Source: Batillaria attramentaria (taxonomy: Eukaryota > Mollusca > Gastropoda > Batillariidae). From it: a stretch of 64,000 nucleotides of DNA. How positions within the stretch are numbered: the first letter of the stretch is position 1; each line of letters opens with the position of its first letter. Of this stretch, positions 44,462 to 56,616 are shown piece by piece. The notes under the pieces are model-generated. The model saw only the letters and a list, made by a program, of their open reading frames with translations, was not told where the DNA came from and ran no database searches. The position numbers and the translations under genes are program-made. The stretch lies in contig JACVVK020000367.1 in NCBI GenBank assembly GCA_018292915.2, positions 111,001 through 175,000 on the forward strand, read 5' to 3'.

Positions 44462-44649
44462 TTTAGTAGGACTTCGTAAGGAGGACTTCGCTGAGCAGAG
44501 TAACCCCTGTACATGTAAATTAGGCACGTGAGGTGTACCTTTAGCTAATCCCACCGCGTTAACCGCTTGCGGCCTCTGCCGTGTGAGTCTAATTGACGCT
44601 GCTTAGCGAAGTCCTCCTTACGAAGTCCTAGTTACGCAGTCCTACTAAA
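44462..44649. mobile_element. MITE-like element with modular inverted repeats
   Basis: 188 bp with inverted ends. The left end reads TTTAGTAGGACTTCGTAAGG and continues to CTGAGCAG at 44498. The right end is its inverse from 44599 to 44649. If the tips are GTAGGACT, both sides carry TA, the duplication typical of Tc1/mariner-type elements. The right end has one more 14-bp AGGACTTCGTAAGG-type unit than the left. No frame for a transposase exists inside. Confidence 0.65.
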
Positions 44650-45324
44650 TATGACTAATGTCATGGAATAGATTTCGCAGGGAATGTACGTCCATACCAA
44701 CATATAATAAACTATACACTGAAAATGGTTCTTTGAATATCATTTAATGGAGGTACTTTCTTCAACCAACCTGTTTTTGTCAAGCCTTACTGAAAACTGA
44801 TTTAAATTTTGGATGGAATTCCTCAAAAGAAGTCATATACCAAGATCTACCTCAGAGCTGTCGGGGCTGCACGCGGGCCCACTTTGCGCTAAAAATAGAC
44901 GTCACAGAGCAGAAGCTGCACGCAGGCCGAGTGAAAGAAAAAGAACTCCAGCTTCAAAACAGATCGATACGAGTCCGATATGTTATTGTATGCTCGGGGG
45001 TCTCCGCTTTCGCATCTCTCAATAACCTTTCCCGATCATGTTCCCGTCTCTCTCTCAGGCGATTTGGAAGGATCGAAGCAAACACTGCGTCACAGTGCGG
45101 ATCCGGTCGACATGTTAAAGTTCAGAATCGGCGTTGAAGCCGAAATGCGTAATACTTTGTTTGCCAACGGTGCACGACTCGTCGTGGTCCTGTCGATGTG
45201 TGTTTCTGTTTGTCGATAACGGTGTCCTGGCAGAACGGAGCTGTTGACAAAAACACCACGTCACAAATGACCTAAAAAAGATGCACCTGTTAAAGTCTTT
45301 TGTCTTTTGGAAAATGAGGTTATG
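44650..45324. other. no gene recognised
   Basis: Unique-looking sequence with no domain-bearing frame. Confidence 0.4.
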
Positions 45325-45366
45325 GTTAGGGTTAGGGTTAGGGTTAGGTTAGGGTTTAGGGTTATG
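45325..45366. repeat. interstitial telomere-type block (TTAGGG)n
   Basis: About six TTAGGG-type repeats, some imperfect (TTAGG, TTTAGGG). Confidence 0.9.
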
Positions 45367-45489
45367 GTGTACGTTTGTTGCTTGCTGCTCTGGTACGTCT
45401 GTTGTGGCTTGAGGAATTGCGAGGGTTGAAGTTTTCGTCCGCCTTCAGCCGGAGATGCTGGCTGTAATCAGCTTAATTTTCATTCCAGG

Positions 45490-45605
45490 TACAGGAAAAT
45501 CAATCAATCAACAAATCAATCAATCAATCAATCAACCAACGAACCATCCACCCAACCAAGCAAACAACCACCCAACCAGTCAATCAATCAATCAATCAAT
45601 CCAAC
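45490..45605. repeat. (AATC)n / (AACC)n degenerate microsatellite
   Basis: AATCAATC tracts at both ends with CAACCAACC-type variants between. Confidence 0.9.
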
Positions 45606-46445
45606 AGACAAACAAACAATTAATTTAATATAATCGGTTGGTTTAATTTATTACAATCAGTCAGTTTAATTTATTACAATGAATCAGTTCATTTTGAACA
45701 ATTTCAATAAACAGGCATATGTATGGGCATATCCATCGTGCTAATAAAGTAAAAAAAACAACAACAAAAATCATAGAATTTGCATATCAGTTCATCACCT
45801 TATAAACTGAACGATATTGTTACATATTATTGAAAACAACAGTTCAGTACAACCCTGTTAATGTCAAAGAACATAATTGTGTATATATGTATGTACATGT
45901 ATATACAGACGCTGAATGCGTCTGACAAAGATCCATTTTCTACACAACAAGTGCGTCCAGATTCAATCACTTGAAATACCACCTGCCGTGTTGAACGACC
46001 ACAGCTAAATAGGGATCTACAAGCCATTGACTTCAGCCCTGACGTCTGTGTCTACGTGACAAACCCCAGTCAACAATGTAAGTGAAAGGCAAGAGGAAAA
46101 TGCGACCAAGATTGTTTTTTACAGACCAATTCTTGTCAATTTGCTCAGTGTTTTCTCAAAGCGGAACGTGCGATTAAGGTCTTTTGTCTTGTTCCAGTTC
46201 TTGTCAATCTGCCCTGTGTTTTCCCAAACCAAAACAACGACGAAACCGAAAACAGGTATTGCAATGCCACGCCGAGGCGGTGGCAAAGGCCCCTGCGAAG
46301 ACATTCTCCAATTCTAGCGGCTCTCCTGCCGAGCTTAGTTGCCTCCCTTGCTGCGATGCCATTGGCCGGTTTTACCCAAAGAATACCCAAAACAAATAGG
46401 CTTTGCTGGAGTCTGATAATGAACACCAAAAATGGCGTCAACTGG

Positions 46446-46447
<2 letters not shown>
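45606..46447. other. no gene recognised
   Basis: AT-rich to about 45930, with a 26-bp TTTAATTTATTACAATCAGT-type duplication near 45640-45680. A second near-duplication (TCTTGTCAATTTGCTC and TCTTGTCAATCTGCCC) lies 70 bp apart near 46130-46213. No gene was recognised. Confidence 0.4.

Positions 46448-46499
<52 letters not shown>
46448..46499. repeat. (CA)n microsatellite
   Basis: 26 CA dinucleotides. Confidence 0.97.
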
Positions 46500-46502
<3 letters not shown>

Positions 46503-47096
46503 GATCGCAATAACCCCTTTAGTTTCCCACTTGGTGTGAAGGGGCTTGAAAAGTGATGACAAAAACCATCCTGTTTACTGCAATGTTCGTCTGGAGACAA
46601 TAAGCCACAGGCCGGACTCGGTCCCTAATCAGACATGCCGGCACGACAACAGCTTTCTTCTCACAAGAAGGGGGAAAAAATAGCGATTGTAAGTTATTTG
46701 TCGCCCGAAATAGAGAGCGCAAAGCCCGAAGGGAACGTATCCAGCCAAAGCCAAGATTCCCTAAAGAGGAAAATCGATACGAGCAGATACTGTCCATTCA
46801 CAAAATCCTGGCATGACAAACAGCGTTATTATCAACGGACCCTTCTGCTCAGCCGGAAATGCACCGACCAAAAACATACTGGAAGGAGAGTAGTTCGTGG
46901 ATGTGGCGACTGAAGGTTCTTGGGAAGACAAAGGACCGGGAAGGGGGGGGGGGAGAGGGTGAGGGGGGAGGCTAAAGAAGGAAACACTCGTTGGAATGGT
47001 CGTCGTCCGCTGTCTGTCATTCGACCCACGCAGTCGTGTGTCCCAGGTTATCTTTGGCACGTTTGCTGACTGGGCCGCTCGTCGGCTGGTTGTTAG
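46500..47096. other. no gene recognised
   Basis: Unique sequence with a G-rich run at 46942-46972. Frames in this part have no recognisable domain. Confidence 0.4.
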
Positions 47097-47108
47097 CGTG
47101 CGCGCGTG

Positions 47109-47150
<42 letters not shown>

Positions 47151-47390
47151 ACACACACACACACACACACGCACACACACACACACCCACACACACACAC
47201 ACACACACACACGCCATTCTGAGATTCTCTCCCACATACCCATCTCACATCTCATCTTACAGCCCCCCCCCCCCCCCCCTCCCCCCCCCCCTCGTACCCC
47301 CACCCCTACCTCTTGTTCTTTGTCCCTCGTACCCCCACCCCTACCTCTTGTTCTTTGTCCCTCGTACTCCGTCTTTCTTACCCTTGCAAT
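47097..47390. repeat. CG/CA tract, poly(C) and a 36-bp duplication
   Basis: GCGCGCGTGCGCGCGCAC leads into (CA)n to 47212. Poly(C) follows at 47263-47291. Two tandem copies of a unit containing CCTCTTGTTCTTTGTCCC lie at about 47293-47366. Confidence 0.95.
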
Positions 47391-47665
<275 letters not shown>

Positions 47666-47791
47666 TTAACTTAATGCCCCTAACCGCTTTACGTTCTTCA
47701 GTTACGAGTCGACGAGATTTTTTATTTTGTTTGTTGTTTTTGTTTTGCATTTTCCTTCTGTTTTTGTTTTTGTTTTGTTTTGTTTTGGTTT

Positions 47792-47814
47792 TGGGTTAGG
47801 GTTAGGGTTAGGGT
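47792..47814. repeat. interstitial telomere-type block (TTAGGG)n
   Basis: Three GGGTTA repeats after a TTTTG-rich run. Confidence 0.85.
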
Positions 47815-48194
47815 GTATGTTTTCATCACGATACCGTGTTTGAGACATCCAGCAGTGGCGGCAGAGGATGGAATTTCCGGGGGAGGGGGGTGGGTGGTGG
47901 AGAGGTGGGGGGGGGGGCACGGTTGACCCGGAAAACACGACAAGGGGAAGGTGGGGGGTGGGGTGGTTAGGTGTTATCGCCACCTATGTCCTGTCCAGCT
48001 ATCAACCTAGAACGGACTGAGTAAATGCCTCGAAAACTGTTCTTTCCTGCTCCGCGGTTCGTCTCTTGCGCAAAGACATGACTTTATCATCAATTCATTT
48101 CTGTTGTTTGATATGTTTGTTGTTGTTATGGTTCTTGATAGTTTGTTGTTGTTTGCGCTCTCTGGTTGGTTGGGGGATTGTAGGGGGGGGGGGT
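47815..48194. other. no gene recognised
   Basis: G-rich at 47880-47965 and at 48183-48200; otherwise unique. Confidence 0.4.
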
Positions 48195-48455
48195 GGGGGG
48201 GCGAGCGGGAGAGAGTTGGGATTATCAGAGTTCGATTCCCGTAGGATTCGTGTGCAAACGTCTTCTGTTAGCATGAAGCATAAAGGTGCAGCGTCTCCAT
48301 CATGTCCTAGGTTTATATTGCCTCGTAGACAAGTTTACATCAGTTGTCCAACATTACATTTTGGTTTTCATTTCACGTAGTGCAAGCACTAATTAGCCCT
48401 TGTGGTTTTCGCGGTGTTTCGCAACAAATAAATAAATAAATAAAAAAAATTAAAA
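48195..48455 (+). mobile_element. possible SINE, separate family
   Basis: A B-box-like AGAGTTCGATTCCCGTAGG lies near 48228. The sequence ends in an (AAAT)n/A-rich tail at 48425-48455 after CGCGGTGTTTCGCAAC. No second copy is in the window, so the assignment rests on architecture alone. Confidence 0.3.
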
Positions 48456-49972
48456 AATCTCACTCGCTACACCATCAGTGACGATATAGCTTATACTACA
48501 CCTCCTGCAAGATCACGTGTCTGACCTGTTTTCATTTCAACGACAGTGAAACACTTTTGACCCCTGCGTGTTATTACTATTAATTAAACACCCAGAATTC
48601 TAGTGGACGCATAAAATGTGCTTGACAAAGTATTTATTGGGACTAATATCACTGTAGATGATGAAAATCCATTGTGTGAGAACCTGTGTCAGGCTGATTC
48701 ATTTGTACAAGATATTTGTCGCCGTGGTAGTAATAAGTGCCTCTTTCTCGCACTCATGAGTGATTACCTCCCGTGAGTAGCGTCATGATTGCTTCCCTTA
48801 GTGAATATCGTGACCGTCATTTTGAAATGTTTGTGAACGTCACACCTTGACGTGAAACATCACGTGACGGCTGTAGATTGCGACGTGTTTTCCGAGGTAA
48901 ATTAACATTGGCCTCGTCTGCTATTGTCATGTTGTTGATTAGCGGGAGAGGCCGTGCATGTCTGTATCATCTTTGTTCGGCGACTTTGACGTAAACAAGT
49001 TTAGATCTAAAGTGAGAAAACGTGATTATCTTTTGATATTAGTATCGCAATAGCCGTCAAGTGGAGTATCTCTGCTACAGGAAACGTAGTAAGGCAATAT
49101 TAGAAAGTCTGACTACTAGGATGGCGTGGCCAGAACCTCTCTGTCAACAATTGCTGCTCCACAAGGAAGTAGACGAAACATGTCCCACTGATTGTCATTT
49201 GCGGTTTGTCGTCTCACCCATCGGGAAAATTACACACGATACCGCTTTATCGTCACATGGAAAAAGAGATTAAGTGTTTATCAGATCTATCGGACTTAGC
49301 ATCTTTTCGCGAATGACTGTACAACGGTCAGATTAAGACTAATTTCAAACGAAGAACTCAGGAATGACTTTTGCTGACGCACAAGAAATGCAATTTCCTT
49401 TGTTTCGACACCTGAGTTAGGTAGGGGCGATCAGCTTCCGAAACAGCGGCAAATTATCTAAAAAAAATAAATAGCAGAAAGTATTATTTACTGGTTGCTG
49501 TTAGTGTAAATATCGTCTTCGTGTATCACGTGCAATGTTCACGAGAAGTCACCGAGTCACGTGTGTGTTCACGTGAGTACACGTAGACGAGTATAGTGTT
49601 GTGTGATTTTGTTTTTGTTTTTGGATTTTTTTCTTTCTTTAACGAATAAAACAAATAAATCTTTCGTTTGATTTAGTTTGTTTTTGTTTCGTTTTATGTT
49701 GCTGCTGTTGCTGCTGTTGTTCTTGTTCAATATTTTTGGTGTTGTGTGTTTTTTGTTGTCTTTACTGGAGGTGCGTGTGTTGGTTTTGGTAGGCGCGCGC
49801 GCGCGCGTGTGTGTATGTGTGTGTGTGTGTGGGGGGGGGGGGATGCTAGTGGTGTTTCGTTTTCTTTTCTTTTCTTTTGTGTCCCTTTGTTGCATTTGCA
49901 TTTTTAACTTCCTTTGAACGGTTCCTGACTGTGCTGTATTTAGTTTTCATGATGTTTCAGTTGTAAAGGACT
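48456..49972. other. no gene recognised
   Basis: Unique AT-rich sequence to 49590, then T/G-rich low complexity with GCGCGCGCGCGTGTGT at about 49795-49832. No gene was recognised. Confidence 0.4.
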
Positions 49973-50322
49973 CAGTCCTACGCTGCCATGTCACACTATA
50001 CAGGTCAGATGCACTTTACGAGCAAGATCAATGAAGTGCGGATTATCACCGTGTCCCACCGCTTGACGCTTAATAGTCTGATTGCTGTTTTGTTCGTGGT
50101 TAAGACCTCACGATCCTGCGCTGCCTCGTCACACTATACAGGTCAGATACAAGTCTGTACCATCCACATCGGCTTCCACTACGTTATAAAAGCCCATAGT
50201 ACAGAGCTGCGTCAGGTGAACTTTACGAGCAAGGAAAGCGAAGTGCAGATTATCACCCGATCTCACCGCTTAACACTAAATTTAGAGCACGATTACTGCT
50301 TCGATCGTGGCTAAGACCACAC
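49973..50322. repeat. diverged direct duplication, 140 and 210 bp units
   Basis: Both units share GTCACACTATACAGGTCAGA, ACTTTACGAGCAAG, GATTATCACC, CACCGCTT and GTGG(T/C)TAAGACC in the same order. The second has an extra segment of about 70 bp containing CGTTATAAAAGCCC. Confidence 0.7.
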
Positions 50323-50634
50323 GTGAACGGTCGCTAATAGAGAGGCACTTTTCAGTGATTGTCATCCCACAGTTTGGCTTCAATCAACACTCGCAGGCTG
50401 CTTTGTTTTCGCCACCCACTCAGACACGGTCATCCGCAGGTGGTGAAGTAGTGCATCATGTTTGACGCAGATCCAGGGAAACAGGAAGATGAAGTGTGGT
50501 CACACACGCCCACCTGAAGAATTTGTTTTGTATTGAGGTGGTGCTTTGCCCGATTCTTTCTAAGAACTATGAGAGTTGCTTTCTAGGTGTGGAAGACAGT
50601 ATGACAGTATGCAGCTAGTGAACCAGACATGCCT
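50323..50634. other. no gene recognised
   Basis: Unique-looking sequence. Confidence 0.4.
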
Positions 50635-50779
50635 CAAACTATATACTATAGTTCCTATACTACAAACTATATACTATAGTTCCTATACTACAAACTATAT
50701 ACTATAGTTCCTATACTACAAACTATATACTATAGTTCCTATACTACAAACTATATACTATAGTTCCTATACTACAAAC
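50635..50779. repeat. 28-bp minisatellite, 5 copies
   Basis: Perfect AT-rich units containing ACTATATACTATAGTTCC. Confidence 0.97.
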
Positions 50780-50872
50780 GCTGTGCAGCTTACAGTTTAT
50801 AGCACGCAGGCTGTTGGGAAAATACGGTTGGAAACTCTCCTGTCCGTGGCGCATCCACGTTGGTGCTGCAGG

Positions 50873-50945
50873 GTGGGTGGGTGGCTGGGTGGGTGTTTGG
50901 GGGGTTTACGTCCTTTTCCGCCACATACGGGAGCAACAAAGAAAA
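50873..50945 (-). mobile_element. SINE family A tail fragment
   Basis: The minus strand shows GTATGTGGCGGAAAAGGACG and a CCCCAAACACCCACCC end, matching the last 70 bases of family A. Confidence 0.6.
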
Positions 50946-51279
50946 ACTGAAACGACGAAGAACTGAAAAGGAATAGTTCCATCTTACAGTTCAAAAGTTG
51001 TTTACGTACGGGTAGATAAGTGCTTCGAGCGTTGATTTGCGATCTTGCGGCGAAAATTTGTACCAGTCGCCAGTAAACAGTACAGTCCACTCTCGTTGTC
51101 TCGGATTTCCCACATCTATAATTTCAATCTTTGCAGACCTGTCGGGCGACACAGAAAACGTGCAGCGACTTCGTTCGGGATTTTTAACGGTTGAAGTGTC
51201 ACGGTAGGGTCTTATAGTTGTCACAGTTTTGATTCGAACCTAAATTGCCACCCAGCTGACACACAGTCAAACTCCCCGC
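50946..51279. other. no gene recognised
   Basis: Unique-looking sequence. Confidence 0.4.
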
Positions 51280-51418
51280 CGCCCCACAATCCCGCGCCCC
51301 ACAATCCCGCGCCCCACAATGCTCCAAACCGCGCCCCACAATGCTCCAAACCGCGCCCCACAATGCTCCAAACCGCGCCCCACAATGCTCCAAACCGCGC
51401 CCCACAATGCTCCAAACA
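51280..51418. repeat. 22-bp minisatellite with 14-bp partial copies
   Basis: About five units containing CGCGCCCCACAATGCTCCAA, preceded by shorter CGCGCCCCACAATCC copies. Confidence 0.95.
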
Positions 51419-51612
51419 GCCTTTGTGATTGTAGGGTCTGACTCGGGCCTCTTGAATCAGATGAAGAAGACTGAAGACAGCTTTAGACACGGTAAAAAGG
51501 ATCTTCAGTTTCAACCGGCTCTGTCATTGAATTGTTGAGCCAGCCTTCCCAAAACATGGACATCTAGACATTAGCGAAAAAATGGCGCAAGGATTTCGTG
51601 AAGTAAACTTTT

Positions 51613-53495
51613 TAAAAGCTCCACAGCTACCTGTTTCAGAGATCAGCCCGAGTCAAGCTGGATGGCCAGACAAGCACACGAGTGAAGATCAGAGAGGGCG
51701 TCCCTCAGGGAAGTTGTATCTCGCCGACCCTCTTCATTGTCTTCATTGACGACATCACTGACCAACTTTCCAGCCACATCTCAAGGGCACTCCATGCTGA
51801 CGACCTCGCCATATGGACAAAGTCCGAACAGATCAGCACAGCCGCCTACAGAATACAGGATGCCATGAACCTCATCTCCAACTGGGCCAGAGAGTGGATG
51901 GTCTCCATCAACAGAACCAAGACAGAGACCACATGCTTTTCCCTCTCCCCAAGAAAGGAAGTGTTCAACCTACAAATAGAAGGTACCGACATCCCCCAGC
52001 AAGACACCCCCACCTACCTTGGAGTGAAACTAGACAGGAGGTTGACGTGGACTCCCCAGATCAACACCATGCACAGCAAAGCAGTCAGAAAGATGGCCGT
52101 AATAAAAAAGCTGGCAGGCACCAAGTGGGGGGCGAACATGAAGATCCTGACGCAAGTCTACACTGGCGCTGTACGACCCCACATGGAGTACGCCGCCACT
52201 GCCTGGTCCTCCGCTGCCAAGACCAACATAGAAAACCTGGCCAAAGTACAGAACACCGCCATGCGACTCATCACAGGAGGCATAAAGACCACCCCAATCC
52301 CAGCCATGGAGAAGTTGACAGGTCTGCTCCCACTTCAGGAGAGACGAGAAGAAAAGCTCCTGCGACAAAGTGAAAAGATGAAGAGGCTCCCTTCCCACCC
52401 ACTACATGAAAAGCTTCAGGCCTCAACCAAGAACCGCCTCAAGAGACAGAGTCCGAACCACCTGATAAAGGCACTCCAGCAGAAGCACAGCTCATCACTC
52501 CCACCCCGAGACCACGACCCAGAACTGCTCCAGGATTTCGAGGACTGGTCACTGGACGCTCCCCACATCATCCTTGACGTCCCAGGGATTGGAGCAAAAG
52601 AGGAGCACACAGGAGCAGAACTGAAGTCCCTGACCCTGGAGATGCTTCACACCCGATACCTCAACACCACCTTAACCCATGTCTACACAGATGGCTCCGC
52701 GGAGAATGCCGTGAGAAACGGGGGAGGTGGCGTCTTCATCGGGCTACCAGACGGAACTCACGTCAGCAAGTCTGTCGCCACAGGACATTACTCCACAAAC
52801 TTCAGAGCGGAAGCAACTGCACTCCTCACAGCGGCCAAGACTCTCAACCAGATGGAGAACCTGCCAGACCACACAGCCATCCTGACAGACTGCCGAGCAC
52901 TCCTACAGAGCCTCCAGACCAGAGAGAGAGAGCTCATTCTACAGACCATCAGACAAGAATTGCAGTCCCTCAGCTCCAAGACCACTCTTACCCTGCAGTG
53001 GATTCCCTCTCACTGCGGCATTCTAGGCAACGAGGAAGCAGACTGACTCTCCAAGGCAGGCAGCAAGCTCCATCAACCTGCCCACCCAATGTCCTATGGA
53101 GAAGCGAAAACCATCCTTCGCAGCCAGCTGAGAACCACATGGAGGCAGCGCCTGCAGTCAAGTCCAGAAACAGATAACATCTACCAGCTGGACAGAGCCG
53201 ATCAAGTCGACATATTCAGGCTCAGAACTGGACACTGCCAACTCCATCTCTACCGCCTGCAGATCTCACACACTGACCAATGTCCATGTGGCACAGGCTC
53301 ACAGACTCCAACCCATATCCTCCAGACGTGTCCCACCTACAGCGCCCTCCGACGCCAGCTGTGGCCCAGTGAGGCGGACCAACAAGAGAAGCTTTGGGGA
53401 CCGACAGCGTCGCTGCGGCGGACAGCGGAGTTCGTCACCGAGACTGGACTTTCCATTTAGCATGGCCGGGAACGCAGAAGAAGAAGAAGAAAAGT
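51613..53495 (+). mobile_element. 5'-truncated non-LTR retrotransposon with RNase H
   Basis: It starts inside the reverse transcriptase domain (about 51613), runs through RNase H and a C-terminal CCHC region, and ends in a (GAA)n tail at 53478-53495. Truncation at the 5' end and a simple-repeat 3' tail are the usual result of incomplete target-primed reverse transcription. The RT plus RNase H plan places it in the I/Jockey group; the exact clade is not settled. Confidence 0.85.
51616..53460 (+). pseudogene. LINE reverse transcriptase - RNase H fragment, one stop
   Basis: A single frame of about 615 codons is broken once, by TGA at 53044-53046. Reverse transcriptase motifs in order: GVPQGSCISPTLF, the catalytic box as HADDLAIW (Y replaced by H), WMVSINRTKTETTCFS and YLGVKLDRRLTW. 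RNase H motifs follow: YTDGSAENA, FRAEATALL, ILTDCRALLQ and WIPSHCGILGNEEAD. The stop falls two codons past the last RNase H Asp, where related proteins carry Arg or Lys, so a CGA to TGA change is likely. The frame resumes and ends with a zinc-binding-like CPCGTGSQTPTHILQTC. The N-terminal endonuclease and first RT motifs are absent, so it cannot move by itself. Confidence 0.85.
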
Positions 53496-54297
53496 TCACA
53501 AATCTACCTGGGCTTTGGGCCGCCATTGCTAAGGTAATCATGGGCTACAATGTATTCACGTGTGGGGGACGCTAGAGAAGACAGCTCAGAATGGGAAACA
53601 GTGATGGACTCTGGTATTGGCTTTGTGTACCCGTGATCCGTATTTAAAACAAAACAAAACTAAAAAAAAAAAAAAAAAACTTGCCTTGAGTTCTTAGCAA
53701 CGACAAGGCATGAAAATTGACTGTCTAATGTTAACTGCCTCTACCGTTGTAAAATTAAAGTTTCATTGATTCAATGCCCCCCCCCCACCCCTCTTCCCCC
53801 ATCCCTCCCACACCCACCGCTGCCTTGTTTTTCAAATCATCTCCGTGGATGGCATACAATGTTACACCGAACTTAAAAGCAACGACGCGTGGTCGTACCA
53901 AGGAGACAACGGTAACTTGTTTCAGTCCGCGCTTGACACTAACGTCTCTTAATGCTGAAACGGGAGGGTCGCCAAGTCCTTACAAATGCGAAGGCGGATT
54001 TTTTAAACACTCGGAAACAGCTGCTGTCTATATACGGAAGAGGACTCGGCCTTTTCCGTGTCAGCTGCTCAGGGTGACCTTAGTAACAAACGACACTACA
54101 ACGATCAACCACTATGTAAGACACTTGTTTGTTTGTTATGTGGTTGGTTGGCGGGTTTGTTCTTTTTCGTGTTCTTGTTGTTTTTGTTTTTGTTTTTAAT
54201 CTTTCAGGCTTACAATCCTGCAGAACATTATTCTCGCCGAAATGCTGAGTCGTTTTCACTGCTCAAAGCAATGCGTGCCTGCGTACGCGCGCGCGCC
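53496..54297. other. no gene recognised
   Basis: Unique sequence with an A-rich run at 53650-53680, a C-rich run at 53777-53810 and a T/G-rich patch near 54120-54200. Confidence 0.4.
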
Positions 54298-54299
54298 GC

Positions 54300-54343
<44 letters not shown>
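54282..54343. repeat. CG then (GT)n tract
   Basis: GTACGCGCGCGCGCCGCG followed by about 21 GT dinucleotides. Confidence 0.95.
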
Positions 54344-54344
<1 letters not shown>

Positions 54345-55187
54345 CAATGGTGGTTGGTTCTATAGATCGATCACGTGAACACGTGTTTGTCTGTCTCCAT
54401 CCAAGCTTATCTTGCATTCTACCCGGCCTTAAGGAACATCATTAAATGAGATTTCTAACATCATTTTTCCGCGAAAAAGTCTTTTCTGTTGGTACCTGAC
54501 AACAACAATAAAACTTTGTTATACGTCATTCAGCGTGTTCCTTATGGTAATCATTCTTCAAACTAGCCGTTGCTAAGCAAAATACATCAACTACTCAGCC
54601 AAGTAGCATGAGTAGGTGGGCGCGCTTCGTAGTGCGGATTATCTACCGAGGAGTTGACACGAGCGTGTACGAAAGGTTGTCAAGACATTTACAGCGGGGT
54701 GTTCAGGTGCATGTGGAGGGTTCTCACCTGGTTTTACCTGGTACATCAGGTAGACATGAGAGCAGGTGTGTACACACACGTATACACGAGGGGTAGCTAC
54801 GTTTTTCCGGTTGAGTGTTCATGGTGATGACGCTCTCTCTCTCTCTCTCTCTCTAACAGATACACGCACACACGCGGCACACCAACACACACACACACAC
54901 ACACATGCTACAGTGTCCCCGGCCCCTCCCGCACACACATTCACGCGTGCACAAGTTCACAAGTGAGCAGGACATGCTAAGAGACGTCAGTGTGTCTGAC
55001 TCAAAAATTCTATTCGCATTTATTTCGTCTCGTAAAACACCCCTGTTCTTTGTATCGGTCTGACTCAGTTTGCTTAAACACAAACAAGACATTATACGTA
55101 ACAAACTGAGGCCACAACCTCACGATTATTTACAACACTGAAGTATTTCCGTCTAATTCTGATTTCGCCAGCTCCTGAAAAAACTGC
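54344..55187. other. no gene recognised
   Basis: Unique sequence with (CT)n at 54831-54854 and CA-rich sequence at 54862-54905. Confidence 0.4.
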
Positions 55188-55387
55188 GGGGAGCCGGGGT
55201 GGCCGAATGGTAGAGCGTTGGACTTCTAATGCTCGTGTCGTGAGTTCGTATCCCGGCTGGGGCCAAATGTTTGTGCTGGCTTTCTCATCGTTGCCCCGTC
55301 TTTGATATCACCCATATGTGGTGGAAAAGGACGTTAAACCCCCAGACACCCACGCCCGCCCGCCCTAAAAAAAAAAAAATAAAAAAA
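55188..55387 (+). mobile_element. SINE family A, complete, A-rich tail
   Basis: Head GGAGCCGGGGTGGCCGAATG, AGAGCGTTGGACTTCTAATG, B box GAGTTCGTATCCCGGC, CCAAATGTTTGTGCTGGC, CGTTGCCCCGTCTTTGATAT, GGTGGAAAAGGACGTTAAAC, then an A-rich end. The head resembles a tRNA with an A box TGGCCGAATGG. Confidence 0.9.
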
Positions 55388-56616
55388 TGCACTTTTTTCG
55401 TTCGGGGAGCAGAACAGACATTCACGTATCTATTGACATTTCACGGTCATGTACCGTTTGAGCCAAGGCGAATGCCACACGGCAGTGTTTTTAGTCCGAA
55501 CAAACAGCGAACATGGTGTTTTTCCGTGTTCTTCGTGTGACATACGGCTCAGTAAAACACGCCTTTGCTCTATTTTTTTCCCGGAGCGCTTTTTGAGTTG
55601 TTCTTCATAGTGGAATGGACCCGCTTCCTGATTAAAAACAACAGAAAATATAACCCTAGGGCTAGTTTAGTTCGAGGTTAGACTCCAACCCTGGGCTTAA
55701 TTAAATCCCTAACCTCGACTTTTACATGCTGGCCCAGGTTCTGCGTCAGATCGTCAGTCTCACACGATCAGATCGGCTTCGGGTTTTTGTGTGACAGAAC
55801 CGATTAGAGTTTAAGGACGGTTTAGTTTTAGTGTTGTCCACCGTTAATAGAAAATCTACACAAACAATATGTGGGGCGATCTGATGTAAGGCGTCGCTCG
55901 TTTAGCTTAGCACAGTTCAGTTTAAGAGGACATTTCAGTCTGCGTTCGCCCGGCAACTACCTCAAATCTCCCTCCCCAGTTTTGTCATGGAGACTCTGCT
56001 AAACATCAGCCCCAATACCTGAACTGAATAAAATGGTATGTACACATATTACATACTAGGCACGTTTCCTCTTCAACGAAGAATAAAATATTTGTTGGAT
56101 CGATTTGTACCACTAATGCGAAACTGATTCCCAAGCGAAAATAACTGTGGGGCACTTTCAGCGTAAGCAGGACTGATTCACCGTACAGTGAAACTGATTC
56201 CTGTTAGAGTCGATGTCGCTTAAGCGTCCCTGAGTCATTTTTGCGTATGCAGCACGTGACCATAGTTATTTCTACGCCGGTACGCGAAACTAATGCGCAA
56301 GAGCTGGTCTCCCGACGGCGGGAGTCAATTATTTTTGTGTTATGTTTTCAGTAACCGGATAAGAACACTTTATACAGATCTGAGAAACCGCACGCGGATT
56401 CAACACTGACCTGGTGCGAGAGAGAATATTTGTTTTGGAAAACTGTTTCTCGGCTGACGCAATGCGACTGCACTGGGTGACGTATCTATTCACTAGAACA
56501 CTTGTGCCAACATATCGAGGTGTTGGGCAGAGGGTCCTCCCACTTACAGCAAACCGGAACTGTGCGTGCATGACAAGTGGCGTGTACAGGCTGCTTTTGG
56601 TGTGGTGTGTGTGTGT
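55388..56616. other. no gene recognised
   Basis: Unique AT-richer sequence with degenerate CCCTAACC-like motifs near 55650-55720. No domain-bearing frame was seen. Confidence 0.4.

Noticed and set aside
55188..55270. tRNA gene with GAATGGTAGAGCG head
   Set aside because: It is followed by the family A SINE body and tail and present in about ten copies; no proper acceptor stem can be drawn.
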